DNA from: CAIOSQ01 sp044359885
GTDB taxonomy: Bacteria; Pseudomonadota; Alphaproteobacteria; CACIAM-22H2
Assembly (NCBI GenBank): GCA_044359885.1
Contig: JBIKLI010000215.1
Span: forward strand, 1-7,616
DNA: 7,616 nucleotides
Direction: 5' to 3'
Both the position numbers and the translations under genes were made by a program. This document shows positions 1 to 5,791 of the stretch, piece by piece (the first letter of the stretch is position 1; each line of letters begins with the position of its first letter). The notes under the pieces were generated by a model. The model was not told the DNA's origin and made no database searches. It saw only the letters and a program-made list of their open reading frames with translations.

Positions 1-575
1 TCGACGCGACCATGGCCCTTGTCGTTGTCGACGGCGGTCTCGATCGCCGCGGCTGGGGCGTCGACGAAGTAGCGCTCGATCTCCTCGCGCAGGCCGGGCT
101 GGTTGGCTTTCACGGCCAGGAGATAGTCGGCTCCGGCTTGTCGGATAGCGCCGGCAATGACGGCATTGGTGGCGATGGCGTCGATGGAGACCAGGGCGCC
201 CTTGAGGCCGCCACCTGCGGCAAGCCGCTCAAGCAGGATGGGGATGGCGGCGGTCTCGCCGCTCTTGTCGGCGACCGCCTCCTGGCCGAGCACGAGCCGG
301 CTGGTGGTGGCGAAGGCGGAGACCAGATGCAGGGGGCCCGTGTCGGCCATGCGGTCATGACTGCGCCGCGAGGTCTTGCCGTCGATGGCGACGAGATCGG
401 CACGCTACACGACCAGCAGAGGCACCTCGGGCAGCGGATGCGCCACCCGCCACGGCTCGCGTGGGTCCTCGATCGCGCCGAAATGGTCGGGCAGGATTGC
501 CAACCGGGACTTCGTGCCGAACGCGAGGTCAGGATCGCCCAGCGCAGCGAAGACAGGGGGGGTGGCGATCGCCAT
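1..575 (-). pseudogene. ISAs1-family transposase, internally deleted and cut by the window edge
   Basis: Read on the minus strand from an ATG at 575, this frame gives an ISAs1-type N-terminus (ILPDHFGAIEDPRE, then VAHPLPEVPLLVV), an in-frame TAG at 405-407 (codon 57), and then the DDE transposase core in the same frame: DLVAIDGKTSRRSHD, GPLHLVSAFATTSRLVLGQ, ALVSIDAIATN and YLLAVKANQP. The first two catalytic aspartates fall at about 381-383 (IDGK) and 180-182 (SIDA). The third acidic residue lies beyond the left edge. In intact family members, as I recall them, the LLLVV and AIDGK segments are separated by some 65 residues. Here they are almost adjacent, so the middle appears deleted and the amber codon sits at the scar. 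The DDE half has no other stop, so decay is probably recent. The family call is firm; the exact deletion size is inferred from memory of the family. Confidence 0.88.
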
Positions 576-660
576 GGCGCGGCTGCGAATCGGGGAAGCC
601 GAAGCGAATCAGATTTCGCGCAACTCGGAAATCCTCGTTAACCCGAATGCAGGGCCCTGG
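1..660 (-). mobile_element. Partial ISAs1-family insertion sequence, transposase-upstream end at about 650-660
   Basis: The transposase remnant is followed outward by about 84 nt of non-coding DNA ending in the 10-bp palindrome CAGGGCCCTG at 650-659. ISAs1-family elements are recalled to have short terminal repeats beginning CAGGG, so this palindrome is my best candidate for the outer end. Because it is self-complementary, it does not fix the boundary to the base. The other end and any 8-10 bp target duplication lie outside the window. Immediately beyond it is the promoter-like TTGACA of the helicase operon, so the element sits just upstream of that operon and points away from it. Confidence 0.6.
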
Positions 661-671
661 GCCCGAAATCC

Positions 672-702
672 TTGACATTGATTCCGCGCTGCACCACATA
701 GA
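672..702 (+). promoter_or_regulatory. Candidate promoter of the helicase/IF-1 operon
   Basis: A perfect -35 hexamer TTGACA lies at 672-677, as CTTGAC with its preceding base, a form common in alphaproteobacterial housekeeping promoters. The -10 is poor. CATAGA at 697-702 matches three of six consensus positions but needs a long 19-nt spacer, and CACATA at 695-700 gives a 17-nt spacer with only two matches. Position and strand fit transcription of the helicase gene starting at 886. The box lies about 12 nt outside the presumed end of the insertion sequence, so it is probably native rather than carried by the element. Confidence 0.4.
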
Positions 703-704
703 TG

Positions 705-885
705 CGTAGAGGTCTCGCGATCGCGCAAGACCGTTCGGCTGCCGAAGCGGCGCCGTCCGTTCGTTTCCGAGAAACGCCTCCCATAACGTCTTTCCCAGCT
801 GCGCGCGGGCCGGACAACACGCGCTCCAGGCCTGGAAGCGCGCCGATAGTGGCGCGTCCCGTTCGGAGCGAAGCAAGGATCGACA
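705..885 (+). promoter_or_regulatory. Structured 5' leader of the helicase gene
   Basis: About 180 nt without a credible gene separate the promoter-like box from the helicase start. Two inverted repeats are visible. GGTCT/AGACC at 711-715/728-732 encloses CGC-GATC-GCG. A perfect 6-bp stem CGCGCC/GGCGCG at 839-844/851-856 has loop GATAGT, extendable by a G-T pair. The second stem ends about 18 nt before the Shine-Dalgarno AAGGA at 875-879, with a small TCC/GGA arm (857-859/865-867) between them. Long structured leaders are known for cold-inducible RNA helicase and cold-shock genes, so a thermosensing or autoregulatory role is possible but is inference. No leader peptide or known riboswitch was recognised. 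Confidence 0.4.
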
Positions 886-2127
886 GTGTCCAATTCCGAT
901 TTCGCTACCCTCGGCGTCGCGGCGCCCCTCCTGAGGGCGCTCGCCGCCGCCCGTTTCGATACGCCGACCCCCATCCAGGGGGCGGCGATCCCCGCGGCCC
1001 TCGCCGGCCGCGACGTGCTCGGCATCGCCCAGACCGGCTCCGGCAAGACCGCCGCCTTCGTGCTGCCGATGCTTCAGCGTCTCGCGGGGCATCGTGCGCG
1101 CGATGCCGGCGCGCCGGCCGCGCTCGTCCTTGCGCCGACCCGCGAATTGGCGATCCAGATCGGCCAGACGGTGGAGAAGCTGGGTCAGGGCTCCGGGCTC
1201 AACCATGTCGTCATCTGCGGCGGCGTGCCGGAGCGCCGGCAGATCGACGTCCTTCGCCGCGGCGTGGAAATCGTCGTCGCGACGCCCGGACGACTGATCG
1301 ACCTGGCGCGGCAGAATCATCTGCGGATCGACCGGGTCCAGGTCTTCGTGCTCGACGAAGCCGACCGCATGCTCGACATGGGCTTCATCCGCGACGTGCG
1401 TCGCATCGTCTCGGCCCTTCCGGCACAGCGCCTGTCGCTGCTCTTCTCCGCGACGATGCCGAACGAGGTGGCGCAACTCGCTGCCGGGCTGCTGCGCGAT
1501 CCGCTGCGCATCGACCTGGCGCCGCCGACGATCACCGTCGACAGGATCGACCAGCGCGTGCTGATGGTCGACGCGCCACGCAAGCGCGGCGCCTTGCTGG
1601 CGCTGCTCGGCGATCCGCGTTGCGCGCGTGTGCTGGTCTTCACCCGCACCAAGCATGGCGCCAACCGCGTCGCGCGGCAGATCGAGGAGCACGGGATCCC
1701 GACCGCCGCCTTCCACGGCAACAAGTCCCAGAACGCGAGGCAGGCGGCGCTCGACAGCTTCGCCCGCGGCCGGATCCGGGTCCTCGTCGCGACCGACATC
1801 GCGGCGCGCGGCATCGACGTGCCGAACATCAGCCACGTGATCAATTTCGACCTGCCGGTCGACGCCGAAAGCTATGTCCACCGGGTCGGCAGGACGGCGC
1901 GCGCCTCGGCCGGCGGTGCCGCGATCTCGCTGTGCGCGCCCGACGAGCGGGGCGAACTGCGAGCGATCGAGCGGCTGCTGCGCCGCGCGCTTCCGGTCGA
2001 GGATGGCAACCAGCTCGGGGCCGGCATCCCGGCCGAGACGCCCCGGCTGGCTGCGCAGACGCCAGGCGGGCGACCGCCGAATGGTCACCGCCATGCCGCG
2101 CGGCCGAAGAGCCGGCGCGCGGCCTGA
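886..2127 (+). CDS. DEAD-box ATP-dependent RNA helicase, RhlE-like
   Basis: This 413-residue protein unwinds or remodels RNA duplexes using ATP; relatives act in the cytoplasm in ribosome assembly, mRNA decay and cold adaptation. All helicase motifs are present in order: Q motif FDTPTPIQ (24-31), Walker A AQTGSGKT (48-55), PTRELA (84-89), TPGR (133-136), DEAD (157-160), SAT (188-190), VFTRTK (251-256), FHGNKSQNAR (276-285), ATDIAARGIDV (302-312) and HRVGRTAR (332-339). The FHGNKSQNAR form and the short basic tail (about residues 396-413, rich in Arg, His and Pro) favour the RhlE group over DeaD/CsdA, which carry a long C-terminal RNA-binding domain. The start is GTG at 886, chosen because AAGGA lies 6 nt upstream and the Q-motif helix follows at the normal distance. 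It is likely co-transcribed with the IF-1 gene 37 nt downstream. The family is certain; the subgroup is likely. Confidence 0.95.
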   Translation: MSNSDFATLGVAAPLLRALAAARFDTPTPIQGAAIPAALAGRDVLGIAQTGSGKTAAFVLPMLQRLAGHRARDAGAPAALVLAPTRELAIQIGQTVEKLGQGSGLNHVVICGGVPERRQIDVLRRGVEIVVATPGRLIDLARQNHLRIDRVQVFVLDEADRMLDMGFIRDVRRIVSALPAQRLSLLFSATMPNEVAQLAAGLLRDPLRIDLAPPTITVDRIDQRVLMVDAPRKRGALLALLGDPRCARVLVFTRTKHGANRVARQIEEHGIPTAAFHGNKSQNARQAALDSFARGRIRVLVATDIAARGIDVPNISHVINFDLPVDAESYVHRVGRTARASAGGAAISLCAPDERGELRAIERLLRRALPVEDGNQLGAGIPAETPRLAAQTPGGRPPNGHRHAARPKSRRAA

Positions 2128-2164
2128 TCCCCGCATCACCGTAGCGCAAACCGGAGCCCGACAC

Positions 2165-2437
2165 ATGGCGAAGGAAGATCTGCTCGAGTTCGAAGGCGTG
2201 GTCATGGAGGCGCTGCCAGACGGCCGCTTCCGCGTCCGGCTGGACAACGGCCACGAGGTCGTCGCCTACACGGCGGGACGGATGAAGAAGGCCCGCATCC
2301 GTACCCTCGCCGGCGACCGCGTGACCGTCGAGATGACCCCGTACGATCTGGACAAGGGGCGGCTGGTGTTCCGGCACAAGGACGAGCGTTCGATGCCGCC
2401 GATGTCGGCGGCGGCGCGGTTCGCGCGCCGGCGCTGA
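2165..2437 (+). CDS. infA: Translation initiation factor IF-1 paralogue with C-terminal extension
   Basis: IF-1 binds the A site of the 30S subunit with IF-2 and IF-3 during initiation. This 90-residue protein begins MAKEDLLEFEGVV and contains the S1/OB-fold signature: FRVRLDNGHEVVAYTAGRM (22-40), then RIRTLAGDRVTVEMTPYDL and KGRLVFR. Standard bacterial IF-1 is about 72 residues and ends near the KGRIxYR strand. This one continues with about 20 residues (HKDERSMPPMSAAARFARRR) ending in a basic cluster. The extension and the location beside a DEAD-box helicase, rather than in the usual infA setting, suggest a second, possibly stress- or cold-related copy. That a canonical copy exists elsewhere is inference. 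The ATG at 2165 has GGAG at 2153-2156, 8 nt upstream. OB-fold proteins of this kind can also act as RNA chaperones or antiterminators, which would fit the helicase partner. Confidence 0.93.
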   Translation: MAKEDLLEFEGVVMEALPDGRFRVRLDNGHEVVAYTAGRMKKARIRTLAGDRVTVEMTPYDLDKGRLVFRHKDERSMPPMSAAARFARRR

Positions 2438-2492
2438 CGGGCAGCCCAAGGAACCTCTCGCGGCAGTCTGCGTGCTGCGGTAAAGCGGGCTC

Positions 2493-3143
2493 ATGTTCCG
2501 CCCGCCCGCATGGCTGCGCCTCGTTCTGCTCGCGATCGTCGCCTTGGCGATCGCTGTCGCGGCCAGCCATCGCGACGCGCTGCAGGCCGAGGGGCTGAGC
2601 GACTTCATCGACGAGCACCCCGGTGCCATGCCGCTGGTCTTCGTGGCGGTTCATGTGTTGGCCTCGCTGGCCTTCATGCCGCGCGGCGTGCTGGCGCTGG
2701 CCGCCGGGGGCTTGTTCGGAGTCGCCTGGGGCCTCTTCTGGGCCGTGATCGGGTCGATGGCGGGCGCCATGGCGGGCTTCGCGCTCGCCCGATGGACCAA
2801 TGGCGGGATGCTCAGGGCCGAGCAGATGCCGCTGGTGGGCGGATTGCTGCAGCAGGCGGAAAACGGCGGCTGGCGGCTCGTTCTCATCACCCGGCTGGTG
2901 CCGGTCCTGCCCCATAGTCTCGTCAACTACGCCTATGGCATGAGCCGCCTCACGGGCCGCGACTACGCTCTCGGCTCCTTTCTCGGCATGCTGCCGCAGA
3001 CCGTCGCCTTCGTGAAACTCGGGCAGGCCGGGACATCGGCCGCGAGCGGCGACCATTTCCTCGGTTCGCTGCTCTGGGGCGCCGGTCTGCTCGCGGCCTC
3101 GGCGCTGCTGCCCCGCCTGATCCCCCGGCGATGGCGCAGATGA
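2493..3143 (+). CDS. TVP38/TMEM64 family (DedA/VTT-like) inner-membrane protein
   Basis: This 216-residue polytopic membrane protein has hydrophobic segments near 8-24, 46-69, 72-98, 155-175 and 187-207. The VTT (SNARE-associated Golgi) domain hallmarks are visible: FMPRGVLALAAGGLFG (61-76), the re-entrant-loop motif with its conserved Pro and Gly, and RLVPVLPHSLVNYAYG (134-149), with the Arg and the P-x-x-P and NY-x-x-G pattern typical of TVP38. Bacterial relatives are implicated in lipid-carrier or phospholipid flipping and membrane homeostasis; the substrate here cannot be read from sequence. The start at ATG 2493 lacks a strong Shine-Dalgarno (AAAGCGGG upstream), but the N-terminal basic residues followed by the first membrane helix make it reasonable. 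It lies 55 nt after the IF-1 gene, so read-through from that operon is possible. Its stop overlaps the next gene. Confidence 0.9.
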   Translation: MFRPPAWLRLVLLAIVALAIAVAASHRDALQAEGLSDFIDEHPGAMPLVFVAVHVLASLAFMPRGVLALAAGGLFGVAWGLFWAVIGSMAGAMAGFALARWTNGGMLRAEQMPLVGGLLQQAENGGWRLVLITRLVPVLPHSLVNYAYGMSRLTGRDYALGSFLGMLPQTVAFVKLGQAGTSAASGDHFLGSLLWGAGLLAASALLPRLIPRRWRR

Positions 3144-3727
3144 CCGGCGGGATCGCCGACGCGCTTGCCCGACTGGCCGACGGGATACAGACCGACGAGG
3201 CCAGCCTGTCGGACATCGTCGCCCGTCTTGGCAGTCGCGGCTATGGTTTCGCCATGTTCCTGCTGGCCGCGCCGAACCTGACGCCGGGGCCCAGCCTGCC
3301 GGGCTTCTCGACCATCTTCGGGGTGCCGTTGCTGGTGCTTGCGCTTGGCATGCTGCTCGGCTGGCCCAGCCCGCGGCTGCCGCGCTGGCTCGGAGAGCGG
3401 CGGGTCTCGCGGGCGCGTCTGTCGCGGATGATCGGCCTTATGCTGCCCATCGCCGCGCGCGCGGACCGTCTCTTGCGGCCACGCCTGCCCCATGTCGCCG
3501 CGGCGCGACGGGTCGTTGGCGCCGCCTTCGTCCTGCTTGCGACGTTGCTGGTCCTGCCTTTTCCCTTCGTCAGCCTCGCCGCTGCGGCTGCGGCGCTCGT
3601 TCTCGCGGCCGGGGTGCTGGCCGAGGACGGGCTGGCGGTGGCGCTCGGGCTGGCCGGGAGCCTCGCGAGCGCCATGCTCTATGTGGTGTTCGGCTGGCTT
3701 GCCTACGCGGCGCTGGGCGCCGTCTGA
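3131..3727 (+). CDS. ExoD family (exopolysaccharide synthesis) membrane protein
   Basis: This 198-residue protein matches the ExoD family, named for a Sinorhizobium meliloti locus affecting exopolysaccharide production, alkaline tolerance and nodule invasion; the biochemical function is unresolved. Family features seen: YGFAMFLLAAPNLTPGPSLPGFSTIFGVPL (38-67, rich in Pro and Gly), GWPSPRLPRWL (77-87), a cytoplasmic Arg-rich linker with RLLRPRLPH (113-121), PFPF (143-146) and two C-terminal hydrophobic helices (about 147-165 and 170-196). Two in-frame starts are possible. ATG 3131 overlaps the upstream gene by 13 nt; ATG 3140 makes the classic ATGA overlap and gives 195 residues. Neither has a good Shine-Dalgarno, which fits translational coupling to the TVP38 gene. 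I list the longer form. A strong hairpin follows the stop. Confidence 0.9.
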   Translation: MAQMTGGIADALARLADGIQTDEASLSDIVARLGSRGYGFAMFLLAAPNLTPGPSLPGFSTIFGVPLLVLALGMLLGWPSPRLPRWLGERRVSRARLSRMIGLMLPIAARADRLLRPRLPHVAAARRVVGAAFVLLATLLVLPFPFVSLAAAAAALVLAAGVLAEDGLAVALGLAGSLASAMLYVVFGWLAYAALGAV

Positions 3728-3731
3728 CCGT

Positions 3732-3762
3732 CCGGGCGTGCGTCGCGTCGACGCACGCCCGG
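3732..3762. terminator. Perfect 13-bp hairpin between convergent genes
   Basis: CCGGGCGTGCGTC at 3732-3744 pairs without mismatch with GACGCACGCCCGG at 3750-3762, leaving a 5-nt loop (GCGTC). It begins 5 nt after the ExoD stop and ends 9 nt before the stop of the oppositely transcribed mannonate dehydratase, the usual place for a shared bidirectional terminator. No T-run follows on either strand, so it is not a textbook intrinsic terminator. It may work by pausing and 3'-end protection. Confidence 0.65.
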
Positions 3763-3771
3763 CTGGCGCCG

Positions 3772-4806
3772 TCATTGGAAGGCCAGGGCCTGCATGCGCA
3801 TCAGGCCCTGCATGTAGCCGATCGCATGGGCGCGGCCACGATGGCACCAGTCGCTGTCGCCCTCCATGTGCGGCGAGTGGTCGTCGAGCAGGAAGCCTGT
3901 GAAGTTGTTGCGCTTCAGCAGCATGATGACCTCGGCCGGGTCGTAGTTCCCCTCGCCGATGAAGCATTCCGTGAAGTTCGGGACCGTGCCTTTGACGTCC
4001 CGGAAATGGACGTAGAAGATGCAGCCCTTGGGGCCGAAGAACTCGATCATGTCGCGAACCGCGCTCTTTCCCCCCATTTCCGAGCAGCAGCCGAGGCAGA
4101 GGTCGAGCCCCCAGGACGTGCTGGTCGGGTTCAGGCTCCAGGCGCGCTTGAAGTTCTCAGGCTTGTAGAACAGCCGCGCGACGCCGCCCAGCATCGGCAC
4201 CGGCGGATCGTCTGGATGAAGGGCGAGCCGCACCCCGGCTTCTTCGGCCACCGGCAGCACGGCCTTGATGAAGTAGGCGTAGTTCGCCCACATCTCCTCC
4301 TCCGTGTAGAGCACCTCGCCAGGCTTCGCGAGCGGCATCGCCGACTGCCGCCCCAGACCGGTGGGCAGGAAACGGCGCAGGTCCTCGACGCTGGTCGCCT
4401 GCTCGACGACGGCCATGTCGAACTGACGGCAGCCTGCGCCGCCGCGTCCCGGTGCGCGATGGTCCGTGCTCCAGACGGAATTCGGCATGAAGTGGAAGCC
4501 GAGGATCGGAATGCCGGCCCGGCCGATGTTGCGCACCGTCCTGCAGTAGTTCTCGATCTGTTCGTCGCGCCCGGGCAGACCCAGCATCGCCTTGTCGTAG
4601 AAGTGCACCGGCACGTTCTCGATCGCCTCGATCGGCAGATCGTACGCGCGCGCCTTGTCGACGAGCGCGCGCAGGTCCGCTTCCTCCCAGTGGGTGTCGC
4701 CGGGCAGCTTCGGGGTATTGAGCTGGATCCCGCTCGCGCCGATCTGCGCGGCGAATTTCAGCTTGTCCTCGGTGATTTCGTTGAATTGACCGACGCCGAT
4801 GCGCAT
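3772..4806 (-). CDS. uxuA: D-mannonate dehydratase, UxuA-like
   Basis: This 344-residue TIM-barrel enzyme matches mannonate dehydratase, which dehydrates D-mannonate to 2-keto-3-deoxygluconate in glucuronate breakdown in the cytoplasm. The sequence opens MRIGVGQFNEITEDKL and contains AIENVPVHFYDKAMLGLPGRDEQ (61-83), FHFMPNSVW (104-112), APGRGGA (118-124), LHPDDPP (196-202), HFRDVKG (267-273) and FLLDDHSP (305-312). His197, Cys237, His267 and Asp309 fall at the spacing expected for the divalent-metal ligands of characterised mannonate dehydratases. It is shorter than the E. coli enzyme (394 residues) and has an unusual Cys-rich stretch LCLGCCSEMG (236-245). Start ATG 4806 is well supported by GGAGGA at 4813-4818, 6 nt upstream; a much longer open frame upstream is a GC-bias artefact. 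No uxuB, uxaC, kdgK or regulator is adjacent. The true substrate could be a related sugar acid. Confidence 0.88.
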   Translation of the reverse strand: MRIGVGQFNEITEDKLKFAAQIGASGIQLNTPKLPGDTHWEEADLRALVDKARAYDLPIEAIENVPVHFYDKAMLGLPGRDEQIENYCRTVRNIGRAGIPILGFHFMPNSVWSTDHRAPGRGGAGCRQFDMAVVEQATSVEDLRRFLPTGLGRQSAMPLAKPGEVLYTEEEMWANYAYFIKAVLPVAEEAGVRLALHPDDPPVPMLGGVARLFYKPENFKRAWSLNPTSTSWGLDLCLGCCSEMGGKSAVRDMIEFFGPKGCIFYVHFRDVKGTVPNFTECFIGEGNYDPAEVIMLLKRNNFTGFLLDDHSPHMEGDSDWCHRGRAHAIGYMQGLMRMQALAFQ

Positions 4807-4867
4807 GGCAGTTCCTCCGAAGTTGATCCAGGGGCGGTTTCCACGCCTCGATTTCCATCGCTTCGAC

Positions 4868-4895
4868 GGTATCGTCGGCCGGTTCGCGAGGTCAA
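4868..4895 (-). promoter_or_regulatory. Candidate uxuA promoter with dyad over the -10 box
   Basis: On the minus strand, TTGACC (4890-4895) and GATACC (4868-4873) are separated by 16 nt, a reasonable alphaproteobacterial sigma70-type promoter about 60 nt upstream of the uxuA start. The inverted repeat CGACG-GTAT-CGTCG at 4864-4877 covers the -10 element and is placed where a repressor would block RNA polymerase. Sugar-acid genes are usually controlled by GntR- or LacI-type repressors, but this dyad matches no operator I know with confidence. Confidence 0.45.
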
Positions 4896-5112
4896 CCACG
4901 CGCGGCCTCCCGCGCGGCCGTCGAACGCCGCGCGGCGCTGGAAAAAACGCGTCCTGCCGGGTAACTTCGCCCATCGCCGGAACGGGTGGCTCCAGATGGG
5001 CAGCGCCCCCCGGGCGGGGGCGGCCGGATCGGCCATCGAAGGCGCGACATGAACCAGCCGTCCGCAACATCTGGGCGCCACCATTGAACCGGATCGGGAC
5101 GCCGCGCGGGCC
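4896..5112. other. Divergent intergenic stretch, with a GC-rich hairpin at 5004-5022
   Basis: The uxuA and GST starts are about 306 nt apart. Apart from the uxuA promoter, this stretch holds no credible gene. A perfect 7-bp inverted repeat, CGCCCCC at 5004-5010 and GGGGGCG at 5016-5022 with loop CGGGC, is the only clear structure. I found no convincing promoter for the GST gene on the plus strand. A frame running through here on the minus strand has Arg/Ala-rich composition and no recognisable domain, and is not called. Confidence 0.5.
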
Positions 5113-5781
5113 ATGCGTACGCTCTATCATCTCTGGTTGAGCCCGTTCTCGCGCAAGGTGCGGATCGCCCTGCGCGAGAAGAACCTGACCTGCGACCTCA
5201 AGGTCGAGAAGGTCTGGGAGCGGCGCGAGGACTTCCTGGCCCTCAACCCGGCCGGGACGGTACCGGTGCTGATCGACGAGAACGGCGCGGTGATCGCGGA
5301 TTCGAACGTCATTTGCGAGTATCTCGACGAAGCCTATCCCGAGATCCCGCTCATCCAGGGGACGGCAGCCGAGCGTGCCGAAACCCGGCGCCTCGCAACC
5401 TGGTTCGACCAGCGTTTCTCCCGGGAGGTCTCGGACAATCTCTACCGCGAGAAGATGCTCAAGCGCTTCCTCGGGCTGGGCGAGCCGAACTCCGTCGCGG
5501 TCCGTGCGGGCTACGCCAACCTGCGCTATCACCTGGACTATATCGGCTGGCTTGCCGAGCGCCGCCGTTTCCTCGCGGGCGACCAGTTCGGGCTGGCCGA
5601 CATCGCCGCTGCCGCGCAGCTGTCGACGCTGGATTACATCGGCGACGTGCCGTGGGACGAGTACGAAGCGGCGCGGCACTGGTATGCGCGCATCAAGTCC
5701 CGGCCCAGCTTTCGTCCGATCCTCTCGGATCACATTCCGGGCGCGCCGCCGCCACGCCACTACGCCGACCTCGATTTCTGA
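5113..5781 (+). CDS. Glutathione S-transferase family protein
   Basis: This 222-residue protein has the two-domain GST layout. The N-terminal thioredoxin-like domain (1 to about 75) shows LWLSPFSRKVRIALREK (7-23), with Ser10 or Ser13 as candidate catalytic serine. NPAGTVPVL (45-53) contains the cis-proline Pro51, and ADSNVICEYLDE (62-73) carries the acidic-Ser pair that contacts the glutathione gamma-glutamyl group. The helical C-terminal domain has FLAGDQFGLADIAAAAQL (153-170), the conserved N-capping and hydrophobic staple motif. It probably conjugates or reduces electrophiles with glutathione in the cytoplasm. The substrate and class are not determinable, though Ser-type bacterial GSTs are the nearest fit. 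Start ATG 5113 places the first beta strand at residue 2, but the nearest purine run, GGGA at 5096-5099, is rather far, so translation may be weak. Its stop lies 10 nt from that of the convergent TPR gene, with no terminator between. Confidence 0.92.
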   Translation: MRTLYHLWLSPFSRKVRIALREKNLTCDLKVEKVWERREDFLALNPAGTVPVLIDENGAVIADSNVICEYLDEAYPEIPLIQGTAAERAETRRLATWFDQRFSREVSDNLYREKMLKRFLGLGEPNSVAVRAGYANLRYHLDYIGWLAERRRFLAGDQFGLADIAAAAQLSTLDYIGDVPWDEYEAARHWYARIKSRPSFRPILSDHIPGAPPPRHYADLDF

Positions 5782-5791
5782 TCCGGCTGCA

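Noticed and set aside
12..641. Plus-strand 209-codon frame at the left end
   Set aside because: It is antisense to the transposase core, whose conserved motifs are on the minus strand.
702..2144. Plus-strand 480-codon frame overlapping the helicase
   Set aside because: Out of frame with the helicase, extremely Arg-rich, no domains; the helicase frame has a good ribosome binding site and all motifs.
529..2247. Long minus-strand open frame of 572 codons across the helicase gene
   Set aside because: It is antisense to a helicase with every motif intact; its Arg/Asp/Gly-rich low-complexity translation has no domain. It is the expected mirror frame of GC-rich coding DNA.
4758..5114. Minus-strand 118-codon frame in the uxuA-GST intergenic region
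   Set aside because: Arg/Ala-rich, no recognisable domain, overlaps the uxuA start and its promoter in another frame.
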